Shown here piece after piece: positions 24,172 to 37,530 of a stretch of DNA of 64,000 nt (its first letter is position 1; each line of letters starts with the position of its first letter). This stretch comes from Neodiprion pinetum. Its lineage: Eukaryota > Arthropoda > Insecta > Hymenoptera > Diprionidae. Below the pieces are notes generated by a model that was given only the letters and a program-made list of their open reading frames with translations, was not told where the DNA came from and did no database searches. The translations under genes were made by a program, and so were the position numbers. Location: assembly GCF_021155775.2 (NCBI RefSeq), contig NC_060232.1, positions 30,883,922 to 30,947,921 of the forward strand, given 5' to 3'.

Positions 24172-26856
24172 CTAAATGAAATTAGTTCTTTGCCAGACGA
24201 GGCAGACCCCGGTTACTCCCCTGTCCTCGCCTTGCGCTGACACAGTTTCAAACATTCGACCATACATTACGTGACGATTATGTGTATGCGTTACGTTTTT
24301 ACTACACTTCGTCTTCCCAGCCGTCAAGTTTCTGAGCCTCAAAATCGTCGCATTCAACGCCTTTTTACACAGCGGTAGCTCCCGGAGATGAATAAAAACA
24401 TGCGTAGATGATTAGAAGAAAACGGCTCGCAATTTTAGTGATAAAAAAAAAACAAAAATCAGAAGGCACAATGAAGAAAAAAACTTACCTATCTGGCGGC
24501 AACTTCACAAGGTCAAGGCGTTCGGGAGGCTGCATCGCTACCGGTATTTTATTCTTCTTGCCTCTGTTCTTGTTGGTTGTTTCGTTTTTGAAACCCCGCT
24601 GCGACTTCCACCTTGTCACCTTGTAATTGAAAGTAATCTTTTGTTTAGGATTAACTGCGACTATAATCGAATAAAAAATTCACCGATCGCTAAATTACAC
24701 CCGCGACTCGTAACTCGAGTGTTGAATGCATTTATATCGCGGTGAACCTTTTATCCGATCAATTTTTTTTCTTGCTACTTTTCCCGTACGATTCTGAACA
24801 TTCGGTCCTGAATTTCCGGAACTTTTTAGAATCTTGGGTAATCGTTGAACAATTGAGCATTTTATTGATTATATGAAAAGAAAAATGCATGTAACAATGC
24901 GTAAAATAAATAAAAATGTTTATTACGGAAACGATTATCCGAATAACAACGATTTTTGGAAACATCTCAATTTTAGAATTTTTTTTTCAAGGCGAAGATG
25001 GCCGAAGTATATTGGCATTTTGTAATTTGACAGGTTTCTACCTCGTTGGTTCACGTTACGTTATACTTATTACCGGGAGATTAGCCTTGGCCATGGAGAT
25101 GGTCCGGGTGAAAATGGATCGTTGTCCCTGACTTAACGAAGCTGACGAAGTTCCGTCGCCCAGGCTTGACAAAAGCCTCTCACTGTCCGCAACTGCATCT
25201 GGTTCCAGATCTCGATTTTCACGAGTCAATTCCTCCGCATTCTGTGCAACAATCGAAATAAAACTCTTTCACTATCTGCAAAAAGTCGGGTAATTGCAAC
25301 CTAACGAATCACGGATTAATTTGTTCAGTGAACGGTGCACGGGTGCTCGCCTCTGCATGTGGCCAATAACAATGTTGCGTCATCCCATCGACACACCTTG
25401 ACCTCAATTGAAGTCACGGTTATTTAATACGACGCTTTTCATTTTTGCCCACGTGAAAAACAAACAAGAACGAATAAGTAGTCGAGGTGTACAGAGACGG
25501 TCCTAGGTGAGCGTCTGCGTATCAGGTTAAAGTCAGTTGGAACAGGCTATATGCTACTAATACCGCTGACCGAATTGTATGCCGATTTCTGACTACCCAA
25601 CATATTGGTTTATGAAATCAGATTCTTACCTCAGCACTAATGAGATCGGAAAAATGCGACAGAAGATACCACACTGATGATAGTAATTTGATTGATAAAA
25701 ACCGGAAAGTCGCATTCGTACTTGATGTACCTTCGAATTTTTATGAATCTTGAGATGCTCATTTTTTTCTGACCTCAATTCTCAATTGGCCGGGAATACG
25801 AAAACTACCCAGACGATAACGTAGAAAATATCAAGTCGGTAAATTTGATTCAGTCGGGCGCTGGTTCTCAGTTGATACACATTACCGACTGTGTTTAAGG
25901 TACTTTGCGATATACTTACCGTCCACAATATCTGACCCACAAGCTAGAGATCTAATTGCTGGTATTTAATCACTAGCGACACAAATGCCCGATCGACCCG
26001 TGACAACTACGACGCGGCGAATTCTGAGCGGGAAAATATCTGTTCAAAATAACCTCCGTCGCCGGTTCACGCTATTTTTTTTCACGCAGATACATAGCAA
26101 ATTTGAGAGACACTAATCATTCATAAGTGTGAAAAATATTTTTGTAAACTTTTTAGGAACTTACAGATGACTGACGACTGTCTGTCTCAAACGATGACCC
26201 TGTAAAAGTAGGAACTAATATCAAAGGGTCCACATCGACCGTCGAGGAACATGGGACTGAACAAGGCTTCGTTTCTGAAGGCGTTGATTGTGCTTTGCAC
26301 ACGGTCATCCTGCCGCAGGCCCACGGATCGACCGGTACTGGATTCGGCGTTTCGTCGCAGGACCAATTTTCGCCGATCGTTCGCACACTTTCACCAGGAT
26401 CATGTTTCAGATACATCCACTGGGATAAACACACTAGATGTTTGCATAATAAACTTAGAGATGAAAGAAAACGTGAAAAACGTTGTGTGCGTAGGTTAAT
26501 CTAAACTGGGAAAAGTAAATATGTTTAGTAGGCTTGTTTACGTTGAACAATCTCATCCACGCGAGGTATGAACAGTGCACGACAAAAGCGTAGGACTTCT
26601 TCTCTAGATATCTAGCATACAACACATTCATCGCTCGGCAAATAAGCTCTTCTCGAATCGAGTTCACGATAAAGTCTTGTTCCGCATCGTCAAGAATTTC
26701 ACGCCACTTGATCGAAGGAATGTCAGACGGGTGACGGGCTACACCCGACGGACTCCTAGAGTCCTTATCCTTTTCTGGCAGCTCTGAATCGCTGACGATA
26801 CTTTTACCCGAACTTCTGCGATTTGAGTTGACCGATTTGCGTCGCAACTTATTCAT
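24172..26856 (-). CDS. C2orf81-like (DUF4639) protein, spliced
   Basis: Minus-strand exons in transcript order are 26856-26542, 26419-26165, 25241-25074 and 24619-24489, with a tentative last exon 24331-24172. The first three are 315, 255 and 168 nt and end in phase 0; the fourth is 131 nt; all use GT-AG sites. With the tentative last exon the product is 342 aa. The N-terminal 150 residues carry a helical segment (DFIVNSIREELICRAM), then YLAWMRLFN followed by DPGES, and an acidic-proline stretch ending DPWACGRM. This order matches my memory of vertebrate C2orf81, a poorly characterised family often linked to ciliated tissue; that link is family knowledge, not seen here. Exons 3 and 4 are disordered and basic. 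The last exon has a weak acceptor and no recognisable similarity, so the C terminus is uncertain. The start ATG is followed by a basic-serine-rich tail. The gene is head to head with KIF21. Confidence 0.6.
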
Positions 26857-27385
26857 GATTCTAGCGTAACGTGTATCTATGATGAAAAAATTTCAAAACT
26901 GAAACTGACTTGAAACTAGCAACGGATCCCGCGGATAGTTCAGAGCCGAATTAGCGTTACGTTATTTTGCGGCTAGATGGCGCAGGATGCACCTGATTCA
27001 AGATGTCTGTCTTAAACTCTTATCGAAAGACAGTAGACTGTCGTCACTGTAGAAACAGTAAAATCAGTTGAGCCGTCGTAGTGGCACACGATGCGCGGTA
27101 ACATTTTGTTCAAGCTATGAAGAGGGTATTAAACAACCATAAGGGCTGATCAATTTCCCAAGGCCGGCCGTATGATACGCCGATACCGGTCTTTAAATTA
27201 TAAATCCCACAAATTGTTGGATTACTTCTTTTTTGCTATTCTTCGCCTTATGCGGATAGCGCCAAGCAGCCACAATACGTACAAGGATCCGACTTCTACC
27301 TCAATTACGTAGAAAAGTGCAGTTGTTTCGAGGTTTAACCGCTGCAATCAGTGGTTGCACACTGTACAACAATCGCGCTTCTAAA
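26857..27385. promoter_or_regulatory. Shared upstream interval of two divergent genes
   Basis: The 529 bp between the ATG of the minus-strand C2orf81-like gene and the ATG of the plus-strand kinesin contain no other ORF of note. They must hold at least the 5' UTRs and proximal promoters of both genes unless upstream non-coding exons exist. No TATA box is evident. Confidence 0.5.
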
Positions 27386-30300
27386 ATGATGGCTGATGAT
27401 TCGAGTGTACGAGTGGCAGTCAGGTATGTGATTAATTATTACGTGTACATAAAAGTCTTGATTTGTTTTCATAACAGAATGCCAATTAGTCGATTTTTTT
27501 TTGTCATAGTTCTGTCTTCTGAGCGCATAAATGGAGATAGCTTTCCGAGCTGCGTGGGGGGTCCAAGAAACGTAATCCTCTATAAGGAAATTTGTCATTC
27601 TTAGGATACCTAATTCGTTGCGAAATTTTATTTTTTCTGTGCATACATATTCATGAGATGACCTCAATTCTTATATTAGTTTGGATCTCATGCTTCAGAA
27701 ATGATTGTTCAATATTGAATCTGTTACGGCAATCCAAAGAATTGTCACTTCCAATGCAATAGATGAAAGTTTTCGCACTTTTCACATAGAATGAACGTTG
27801 TCTTTTGCATGCTAAAACTACCTCATCAACATTTAGGATCCAAAAAATTACTCTGCTCAATCAAAACACTTCTCGTCCATTTTTGCAAACTGAGTTCATA
27901 ATTTCTACACCTATGTCCCTGTTTTATTTAACATTCAATATCAGTACCTATTCCACACAATAAAGTGGGAAGACTCTGATTACTATTCAAGGACAGAATA
28001 TTTTGTAAACGCAACGCCCAGGCTGGCTAGAAACAACACACTTTAGACCAAACATTACACTGAAAAACTTCACATTATCTTAGAGTTCGTACCATCTAAT
28101 TGCTTTCAAGAACGTGCTCCTTGTACAGTTTACTTGAAGCTACATGTAACACAGAGTATATTTGAACCATAATTCTATCCTTGTATGTTGACATATGAAT
28201 GATAATGTTTGCACAGTATTAAAAAAAAATATTTTAATCAGCCACTTATGAATTTTAATTTACACTGGTCCACTCAAATTCATTGTCAAACATAGTTCCT
28301 TGCTTATAAAAGGCATTAACTCCAGGTAGTGATAGTATTTACCATCACTTCTGTCATCGACTAATTATATAATCGTTTTATTTCATCATCACTTTTTTTT
28401 ACTCAGTCTGTGGTACGTTGTTATTAGTAGGATGATCTCTCCTTTTAAGACACAGATGTGTAGGCCCTGTCTCTCCGTCATGCATAATAAATGCTTGATT
28501 CAAGAATGAATAAACCCAATCTTCTGCCCCTCCACCTCCCTCCCCGCCCCTTTCTTACACGTATATTGATGTATTAATCTCCTGCTTCTCTGTTACTCCA
28601 TATGCAATTCACTTTCATTGATGATATGAAGCAACGAGCATGTCTGAATACAATAAGACATTGAACGTAATAACAGAAAACTTAAATTAATGTATTCCAA
28701 AGGTTGCTACAAATATAATCAAATGGAAAAAACACCTGGAAATTTCACTGAAAGCTAGATATTTGACTTTGATTCAAATATCAACTATGCTAATAAACAA
28801 AATATGCTTATAAGCTCTATAAGCATAATACAACATAGTGCCTAGTGTCCAGCTTTATGTTTAGAGACGTGTCACAGCAAAAACTGCGATGTTACTTTTA
28901 AATAATCCCAGGCAGTGTCACACTTTTAATTGTAATATACATATATATGTAACAAATTGGGAAATGTTTTTGAAGCTTTAATGCTGCACTTTGCATTAGG
29001 ATATATAAATTTCTACACATTGACAATATTGTACAATGATTTTTCAGGATACGGCCTCAGGTTGCTCGTGAGGTTATAGACATGTGCAGAGTATGTACAC
29101 AGGTACCGCCAGGAGAGCCACAGGTCTTCCTTGGGCCAGACAAAGCCTTCACATACGATCATGTTTTCGATACTGGCGTTGGACAAAATACCATATATGA
29201 GGCTTGTGTTGCACGTCTGGTGGACGGCGCTCTAGATGGCTACAATGCTACTGTTCTTGCTTATGGTCAAACTGGCTCTGGAAAAACTTACACCATGGGA
29301 ACAGGTTTCGATGTCGAAGTAGATGATAGCGTGATCGGCATAATTCCTAGAGCCATTACACACTTATACAATGGGATATTAGAAAAACAAGAGCGTGCCA
29401 GAGAACGCGGACAAATGCCACCAGAGTTCAAGGTGAAGTTTTCAAAAATTTTGATTAACTACAAAGATTTATTGATTTCACATTAAAACGAAGACATAAT
29501 GATGATTGAATATAATTCACACATCTTTGAGCTACATAGAGAACTTGAAATTACCACTGAAGCATGATTTTACGTTGAGTGAAAATACTTTTTGCTACAG
29601 GTGACTGCACAATTTCTCGAATTATACAACGAAGAACTCAAAGACTTGTTAGAGCCAGGTGGTCCAAGGGGAGGAGCTCGTATTCACGAAGACACGACAG
29701 GAAGTATTCATTTGACGGGTGTAGAGCCAAGGATTGTGACTAGTCCAGAAGATGCTTTGGAGTGTTTGCGACTTGGAGCTCTCTCACGAACAACTGGCTC
29801 AACACAAATGAATACACAGTCCTCAAGGTCGCATGCAATATTTACACTGCATGTCAAACAGCAACGTTGTGTCAAAGTTGAAGACCCTGATGCCGACGTT
29901 GACACTAGCGGCACCGAACCTGCTAGTGAGTTTGAAACTCTAACTGCTAAGTTTCATTTTGTCGACTTGGCAGGGTCAGAAAGACTTAAACGAACTGGAG
30001 CTACCGGAGAAAGAGCTAAAGAAGGAATATCTATCAATTGCGGTTTGGTAAGTATCTACTTTAAGGTATATAGTGTTAAAGAATAAGGCTAATCAACTGA
30101 TATCGGAGGTTATCTCAAAGAATTTTAGAAATGTAAAACCATTTGATTAGAACGCAAACAGAGATTTTTAATTTTGGCTTGGTTGTCAATAGAATAGTCT
30201 TTGATAGATATCTTTTGCTTTAATGGTAGTTGGCACTTGGTAATGTAATATCAGCCCTTGGAGACACAACGAAAAAAGCCCTCCATGTACCTTATCGAGA

Positions 30301-33300
30301 TTCCAAGCTAACAAGGCTACTGCAGGACTCGTTGGGAGGAAATAGTCAAACGGTTATGATAGCATGTGTCTCGCCAAGTGACCGTGATTTCATGGAAACA
30401 CTGAGTACCTTGAAATACGCTAATAGAGCAAGAAACATAAAGAACAAGGTGACAATAAATCAAGACAAGAGTTCGCGAACAATTGCTTCTCTTCGCAGAG
30501 AAATACAGCAGCTACAACTTGAATTAATGGAGTACAGGCAGGGTGAGTTGAGTGCTGCTGATTCAATTAGATGTTCACATCTAATCGTTTAATGAAACTA
30601 ATGAATTTCTTGAAGGCAAGAGAGTGGTCGGTGAGGATGGTGTGAACGATGCATGGCACGAGAATCAAATGCTGAACAGTGAATTGACCAGTCTTCGTAC
30701 TAGAGTCAAAGCTCTTTCTGAAACTGTGGAAGCTCTTACAGCCAAGAACGCTCTTCTATTAGCAGAAAAAGCAGCAGGTCATTGGCTGGCATCTGGAGGA
30801 AGTGGCAGCGATGATGTTACCAGCTTAGTGCAAGGCTACTTACAAGAAATTGAAGAACTGCGTGCTCGATTACTCGAAGCAGAAGCGATGTATCAGCAGT
30901 TGAAAAAGCGACAAGTTCAAGTAAATTACTTATAAAGTTATGGTAATTGATCCCTTTTTTGTTTTACAATGATTGATTTATGTGTGTTTATTTCCTACGT
31001 TTAACAGGTTAATGCAGCTAATCTGTATGGTGAACCGTCCTATGTATTTCATAACGACTCTTCTTCTGTCCTGGCAGAAGCTAAGAAAGAACTTCAGAAA
31101 GAAATTAACACATTGGCAGCATTAAAAGAACAGCATACACCTAATTCTAACACTTCTGCAAAAGTAGAAGGAGAAGATGGAGAGCAGGAGGAAAATGATA
31201 ATGTTCACGAATTCATGAGCGAAGATGAATCTGAGGACGATGCAGATCGCAAAGGTAAATTTGAATTTGTTTTATTTATCTTGATATACGTATGCAAGGT
31301 ATTTACCTACGGCGTTTTTAACTTCTATTTTATTCTCCGTAGAAGAAGATGAAGAGGAAGAAGCTATGGGGCGAGAGTTAGAAGCTCTGACGTCGGACAT
31401 AGATGTTAAGCAGCGTTTAATTCAAGAATTGGAATTGTCACAAAGAAGGCTGCTAACAATGAAACAACATTACGAAGACAAATTGACTCAATTGCAAGCA
31501 CGTATTAAAAATACTACTGAAGAGCGCGATAAAGTACTATCATCCTTACAGCAACACCCTGCTCCTCCAACTGAGAAAGTTAAAAAATTACGAGATGAGT
31601 ACGAGCGAAAATTATCGTCAATGCAAAAAGAGATGCGATTACTTCAGTCTGCCAAAAAAGAACATGCGCGATTATTGCGCAGTCAATCTCAAAGTGAGAA
31701 TAGGCTTAGAGGATTGAGAAATGAGTTGGCAGAGATGAAGAGAGCAAAAGTTAAGCTACTGAACAAGATGAGAGAAGAGGCCCAGAGGCATAAAGAGAAT
31801 GAATTGAGACGCAATAGAGAGATAGCTCAACTGCGTAAAGAAAGTCGTAAAAATGCGAATATGATTAGGAATTTAGAGGCGGATAAAAAAATGAAGGAAG
31901 TGGTACTACGAAGAAAGCAGGAAGAGGTAACGGCACTCAGGAAACGGGATAGAGGATTGAGTCAGAAGGCAGCTGGTAGGACAGTACTAAAAGAAAAGAG
32001 TCCAAAGGCCCTTAAACAAAGATGGCAAACGTTTGAAAGAACTATTACAAAGCAGGCATTGGCAAAACAGGCTGCAGCTGAAACTGAAAGAGAAATGGAA
32101 AGGCTTTTACAGGAGCGAGAAGAGTTGGGAAGAGATTTAGAAAGACTTCAAAAACGAAGAGCTGTTGCTTCTGCTGCAAATGGTGACACTGCTGACATAG
32201 ACGAAGAAATTGATAATGTTAAGAGTAAAATAAGCTACCTACAGGTAAGTCTGGCAATTCATGCAATAACCAGCATTAATAATATCTACTTATTTTAGTG
32301 TAAAGTTTATTCATAGTAAACGTAATTATTAAATATAAACAAAATTTTATTACAGGATAGTATAGCTGACTGTCAACGTGATATGGTGGAAATGGGTGAA
32401 GTAGAAGGCGAGAGTGAGCCAGGCGCTGAGGTTCTGCTTGCCACAATCAAGTCGGTTGACGAAGCACGCTATTTATTAGAAAGAATGCTCGCATTTACCG
32501 TGGAACAAAGTTGTATGGCGGCACAGAGGCAATCAGAAGTTCGTGACATGGAAACTAGATTGAACCAAGTTTCGCAGGAAAGCGATGTGCAACATCAGCT
32601 ACTTGAACATGTGCTGAGAGATCGAGATTTACTTTCACTTACCAACAACCATCAAAATAATTCTTCTATCTATAGCCCTAATAGTTCAAGAAGTTCTTCG
32701 CCAGACAAGTAAGTTTCGTACACGATTTGAGGTAAATCTATGAAATGAAACAACACTATTTTAGCGCACTTGAACATTTATTATTCCTTGCGGTCCTGAT
32801 TACGTCCACATAACTGTTTTTCCAGCAATGACAGCTACAACCAAGTAATTTCTGGAACTGATGATAAACAACAGAAAAGCAACAAAGTTCGACGGAGGAC
32901 CACACAGCCACAGGAGTTACTTTACGGTGTTGCAGTCGGTTCAGATACAATAAAAGCAGATGAAGATCAAAATCAAAATCACAACCATCCACTCACAAGG
33001 GTGCCCAGCGCTCCTGGCAGTCTGAAGTAAGTATGTCAAATCAGAATTGGACCAAAGCTTCACATACATTGCGAATCTTGAATAGTATATATTTCAAATT
33101 TACTAGAGGTTTTATTGAATATGATGATTATTTAATGACATCATTGAGAAAATAACTTATTCATAATTAGCTTTCGTACATTCGACATATGAATCAGTAC
33201 TTACTCCTCATTAGCATGTCAACTAATACTTGATTTATTTTACAACGATTTGTGTCATTGATTAAATTTTCCGTACTGTAATGATTAATTTAGAGGTTTG

Positions 33301-36108
33301 GTACTGACTAGAAGTCAATACGGAGTGGGAGTGGTTGTTGGCTCACCAACGCTAACTCGTCGTGATAGTACCTCACCAAGGCCTCTGCGACGACCCCTCC
33401 ACCCTGGAGGAGGCTCCATGTGAGTGACAATGGTTCAACACGTCTTTACCCTTGCACTCCTTGTATATCTCTGTTTCAATGCCTTGTACAATGCACTGAT
33501 TTCTACTGTGTTTCCTTCAGATAAGCAATAAGTACGAATTATAGCTCGCTACAAAATAGAGTAACATTCAAAAGTAAATATATTTATTCCCTATATATTA
33601 CATACGAACATAATGTATTGATAGAAATGCCTATCTATGGATAAATTATCTTTTTTGTATAAAGTATTGATTAATTTTTTATGCAATCATCTGATATTCG
33701 ATATAAATTTCTAACATAACAATAAATACATGCATAAACTCTTGACATGCTAAACAAACGTGTACCAATCAACTACCTAGTCACATACACGGACAAATAT
33801 CTTTTGATGAGAATCACATTTGTTGCCAAACCTTGATGTTAATATTGTAGCTGCTAAAAGAACAACTAACATATACTAACGATCTTCTCATATCAAGTAA
33901 GTACAGGACAGTAGATTGCTTGTTTATATCTAATTAATCCCCTTTAGTGATGTGAATTAATGTTTTACATAAAATTGGGAAATAAACATTTCTAATATTT
34001 GTAGATGATTTTTTCTTTCTGCAGCATAAATAAATTCCAAAACGTATTACATTTGTCACAATAAACCATTCCCAATGATCATACAACAATAAACTCTTCA
34101 ACGTCTAACACACTTCTACCAAGAAACACATCAACAATTATACAAAAAAGTATTGTAGATTTATAATGAAAATGAACCATTATCTAATTTAAATTTATCA
34201 CAAGTTAAGCCAACAGTTGATCAAACTATAACATTGCCATAAGATTCGTGTACATCTGTAAGTCGAGTTGTGCACTGTACTTGTGATAAAATTAATTTTT
34301 ATCGTCTCTCTCTGCAGTTGGCAAAAAGACAATGTGCAATTCTCCTAAAAGGAATTCGTCCGTGCTTTAAAATCAATCGTTCGCACTTGCATGTGTAGTA
34401 GCCCCGACCTAGCAAAGCATGGTAATCAGCCTGGGATGCATCTAATCTGACTAACGCGTTAACATAACAAACAACCTAACCAGGGAACAGGTAGGACTGA
34501 CGGATGTATCATCACCACCTGGTTCGCCAACTGCTTATCGTCGATTCAATAGTAGAGAAGAAAATGTATTTTCAAGGCTGACTGCCAGTAGGCAGCCATT
34601 GCCTTCCGACCCTCAACCTACTAGAGGAGTCATCTCCCAATATCAAGGAAAGGTAAGTATACTTCAAGCCGTTTTGATTGAGAAAAGGATGATTTATGTG
34701 AAGTGCGAAAATACATTTACATTAGTTCAAGAATTGGATTCTATAATACAGACTTCTGTTATTTTACAGGCACAGCCCAGAGCAATTTTGCAATGTAGTC
34801 ATATAGCAGAAGGACATAGCAAGGCTGTTCTTACTATTTGTGCTACTAATGATCGTCTTTTCAGTGGTTCCAAAGGTACAATACTGAAAATCTGTAAAGT
34901 GAATTGAAGTAAAATCATCTGCAAAGTTAATTTGACATAATTTTCATGTGCAGATCGTACAGTGAAAGTTTGGGACCTGGAAACTGGGCTGGAAAGTCTC
35001 ACACTGAGTGGTCATCCCAATAATGTTGTAGCAGTAAAATATTCTGTTGAACACCGCCTGCTTTTTAGTATATCAGCAGCATATGTAAAAGTTTGGGATT
35101 TACGAGCTGGAAACTCTTGTGTCAAAACGCTCTTTTCATCTGGTCAAGCTCAGAGCGGCCCTCTGGCTCTATCAACACCATCTAGAACTCTTCAACTTCC
35201 TGTTGGAGAGACAACAATAAATGACGTGGCTCTAAGTCTTGACGAAAAAGAACTTTATACGGCAACTAGTGACAAAGTTAGAATATGGGACTTGCGCAAG
35301 TTAACTTACAGTGGAAGACTGAGTACAGCTCACACTGCTGCAGTAATGTGTTTGGCAGTTGCTTCTGATGGCAGAGTAATTACTGGTAGCAAAGACCACC
35401 TTATAGCTCTTGTAGAGCCAAATACTTCTGGACAATCTGTTAGTCTGGCACCGCCTCATTACGATGGTGTACAATGCCTAGCTACATATGGCTCAACGTT
35501 ATTCTCTGGTATGTAATTGTTAGCGGAGCTTATTGTATGTGTATAAAATTCGAATGATTTACATTAACTGCATTTCGTAGGATCCCGAGACATGTGTATT
35601 AAAAGATGGGATTTAGAAAAGATGGAATTAGTTCAATCACTCAACAATGCTCACAAAGATTGGGTTCTTGGATTATGTACAGTGAACCATGGTTCGGTTC
35701 TAATTTCTGGCTGTCGCGGTGGTTTATTGAGAGCATGGTCAGTTCCTCGCGATCAATCCGGAGAATGCAGCCTTTTGGGAGAGGTTCGGGCACATAGTTC
35801 TGCAATTAATGCAGTTGTCACGAATCAACAACACATATTCACAGCTAGCAAGTGAGTTTCGTATTGTACTTGACATTTTCTAGGGGGTTTAGTCCAAAGG
35901 CCACTTTGTGATATATGCGTGCTTACAACAAAATTGACACAATTAACACAATTCTGAAAAGTTTGGACCCAACTCCATGAGAATAGTGTACTTAGTTAAG
36001 AATTAAATTAACATGATGGGGGATATTGATTACAGCTCTGGAGAAGTTAAGCTGTGGCGAATACCTGATGCCTCGCTTATTATGTCTGTGTCCACAGTAT
36101 CGCTTTAA
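27386..36108 (+). CDS. KIF21A: KIF21-family kinesin-4 motor protein with C-terminal WD40 propeller
   Basis: Fifteen exons: 27386-27423, 29048-29432, 29601-30047, 30230-30542, 30616-30920, 31008-31254, 31343-32244, 32356-32708, 32826-33026, 33294-33419, 34484-34652, 34770-34875, 34954-35508, 35581-35851, 36036-36108. They sum to 4,491 nt and 1,496 aa with phases consistent throughout. The motor is at residues 1-380: VRVAVRIRPQ, P-loop GQTGSGKT (86-93), NTQSSRSHAIF (switch I) and DLAGSERLKRTGATGERAKE (switch II). Coiled coils and an acidic patch fill 400-1000. EARYLLE near 915 lies in the regulatory coiled coil known in vertebrate KIF21s. A Ser/Pro-rich linker precedes a WD40 domain at about 1170-1496. 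KIF21 proteins walk to microtubule plus ends and restrain growth. Which vertebrate paralogue it equals cannot be decided. Intron 1 (1.6 kb) and intron 10 (1.06 kb) hold nothing recognised. Confidence 0.93.
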
Positions 36109-36255
36109 TTTATTTTATTCATTTGTATTTATTTTGTATTTTTTTACAGCTCATTTGGTTTTATTTTATAATAATCCGCATGTACTTTGCTTTTCGCATC
36201 ACTATCATCTTAAATCAATGGAAAGGACAATATATTTTTTATTATATTTGTAAGC

Positions 36256-36261
36256 AATAAA
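36256..36261 (+). terminator. Poly(A) signal AATAAA for the kinesin gene
   Basis: Canonical hexamer 148 nt after the kinesin stop codon. A second AATAAA lies at 37172-37177 and could give a longer 3' UTR that reaches the end of the convergent JMJD6 gene. Confidence 0.5.
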
Positions 36262-37530
36262 CGTATCCACCAATTCAACTTTGATGCAGTAATTGCAATT
36301 TTAAATTTGTTGCATCCATCTGATCATGGCTCTTGAAGCTCGGTCGACTGTACAATTCAACTGTGTCCAAGTGAATATGTATATATATGTATATATAGAG
36401 ATGTATTTGTTGGATACTGGTCAACTTCTGGTTGGATTCCTATTTATATAACTCTTGTTTAACCAAATACAAGATGTGCAGTGCACATTTGGACTTAGTT
36501 TCACTTTAGTTTATTTATCTCCAAGTAGTGACATATTATTAACATATTACAGCAAATTTGATTGTCACATGAATCATCAGTGATTACATACAGTTCTTAA
36601 CACATTGAAAACTGCTACTCCATCCATTGAGAAATTCTTAAAGTGCTTACAGAAATCGTAAAAATAATTTATTTAATTCTGATTTGTGTGATTCACCATT
36701 ATAATTGCTAAATTTCCTTGTTATATTGCATCTGTGTTGTTTACTTTGATGTTTAATGCTTTGCATGGCTACCAAAAACGCAACTACGAACGTGAAGTGA
36801 TGGCTCCTTGAAATTATGGCACTACTACAAGAGAGATCAACGACAACGAAGCAACTCCTTGAGGCGCTGAAGTGATGCTGCGCTTCAATTGTAAATTATT
36901 AGCAAATTTATTTTATATTCTGTTGATAAAACGCCGAAATTAAATTTAACTCAATGTAACATACATTATACATTTCTTTACGTTCCTTATCATTTGTGGA
37001 ACATAATCTAAATGTACTATGAAACCTACCACCAGTATTTTCTTATTGAATACGTATTCAACACTAGTTTAGATGGCTTGTTGAACCGAAATTATACACT
37101 AATATGTAATTTCCATGAAAGGAGAATTAGAAAATCTCGTTATCTATTAAGCCTAATGCTACTCAGTATGGAATAAAGTTATACAAACATAGTAAAACAG
37201 TTTTGGTATTATCTAGCATTTATTTTATTATGAACAGGGATATGGTAGTATTAATTACAATATTTACTCTTGGTACAAACAATAATTGCTGTATAATACT
37301 GTACAGTCTGAGGTCTCTGGAGATCCCAAGGATACGATATTGTCAGGGTTGGCAGCTGTTTAGTTTTCTTCTGAAATTAATAATAGTAAGGTTTACTGTT
37401 TATATTCCTACCTAAATTTCAGCAACTGGGTATTTCAAACTTGGCACTTGAGACATGATATAATGAATATGTCTGAAACAGGAATAACTAATATGACGTA
37501 ACAATAGAATTTGAATTTGCATATTACAAA
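36262..37530. other. Convergent 3' interval between kinesin and JMJD6
   Basis: AT-rich, no coding exon. It contains a plus-strand AATAAA at 37172-37177 and a minus-strand AATAAA (TTTATT on plus) at 37219-37224, so the two 3' UTRs may end within about 50 bp of each other or overlap. Confidence 0.5.

Noticed and set aside
32756..32992. Minus-strand ORF over a kinesin exon
   Set aside because: Shadow of the coding exon on the opposite strand, where the kinesin frame and splice sites are clear.
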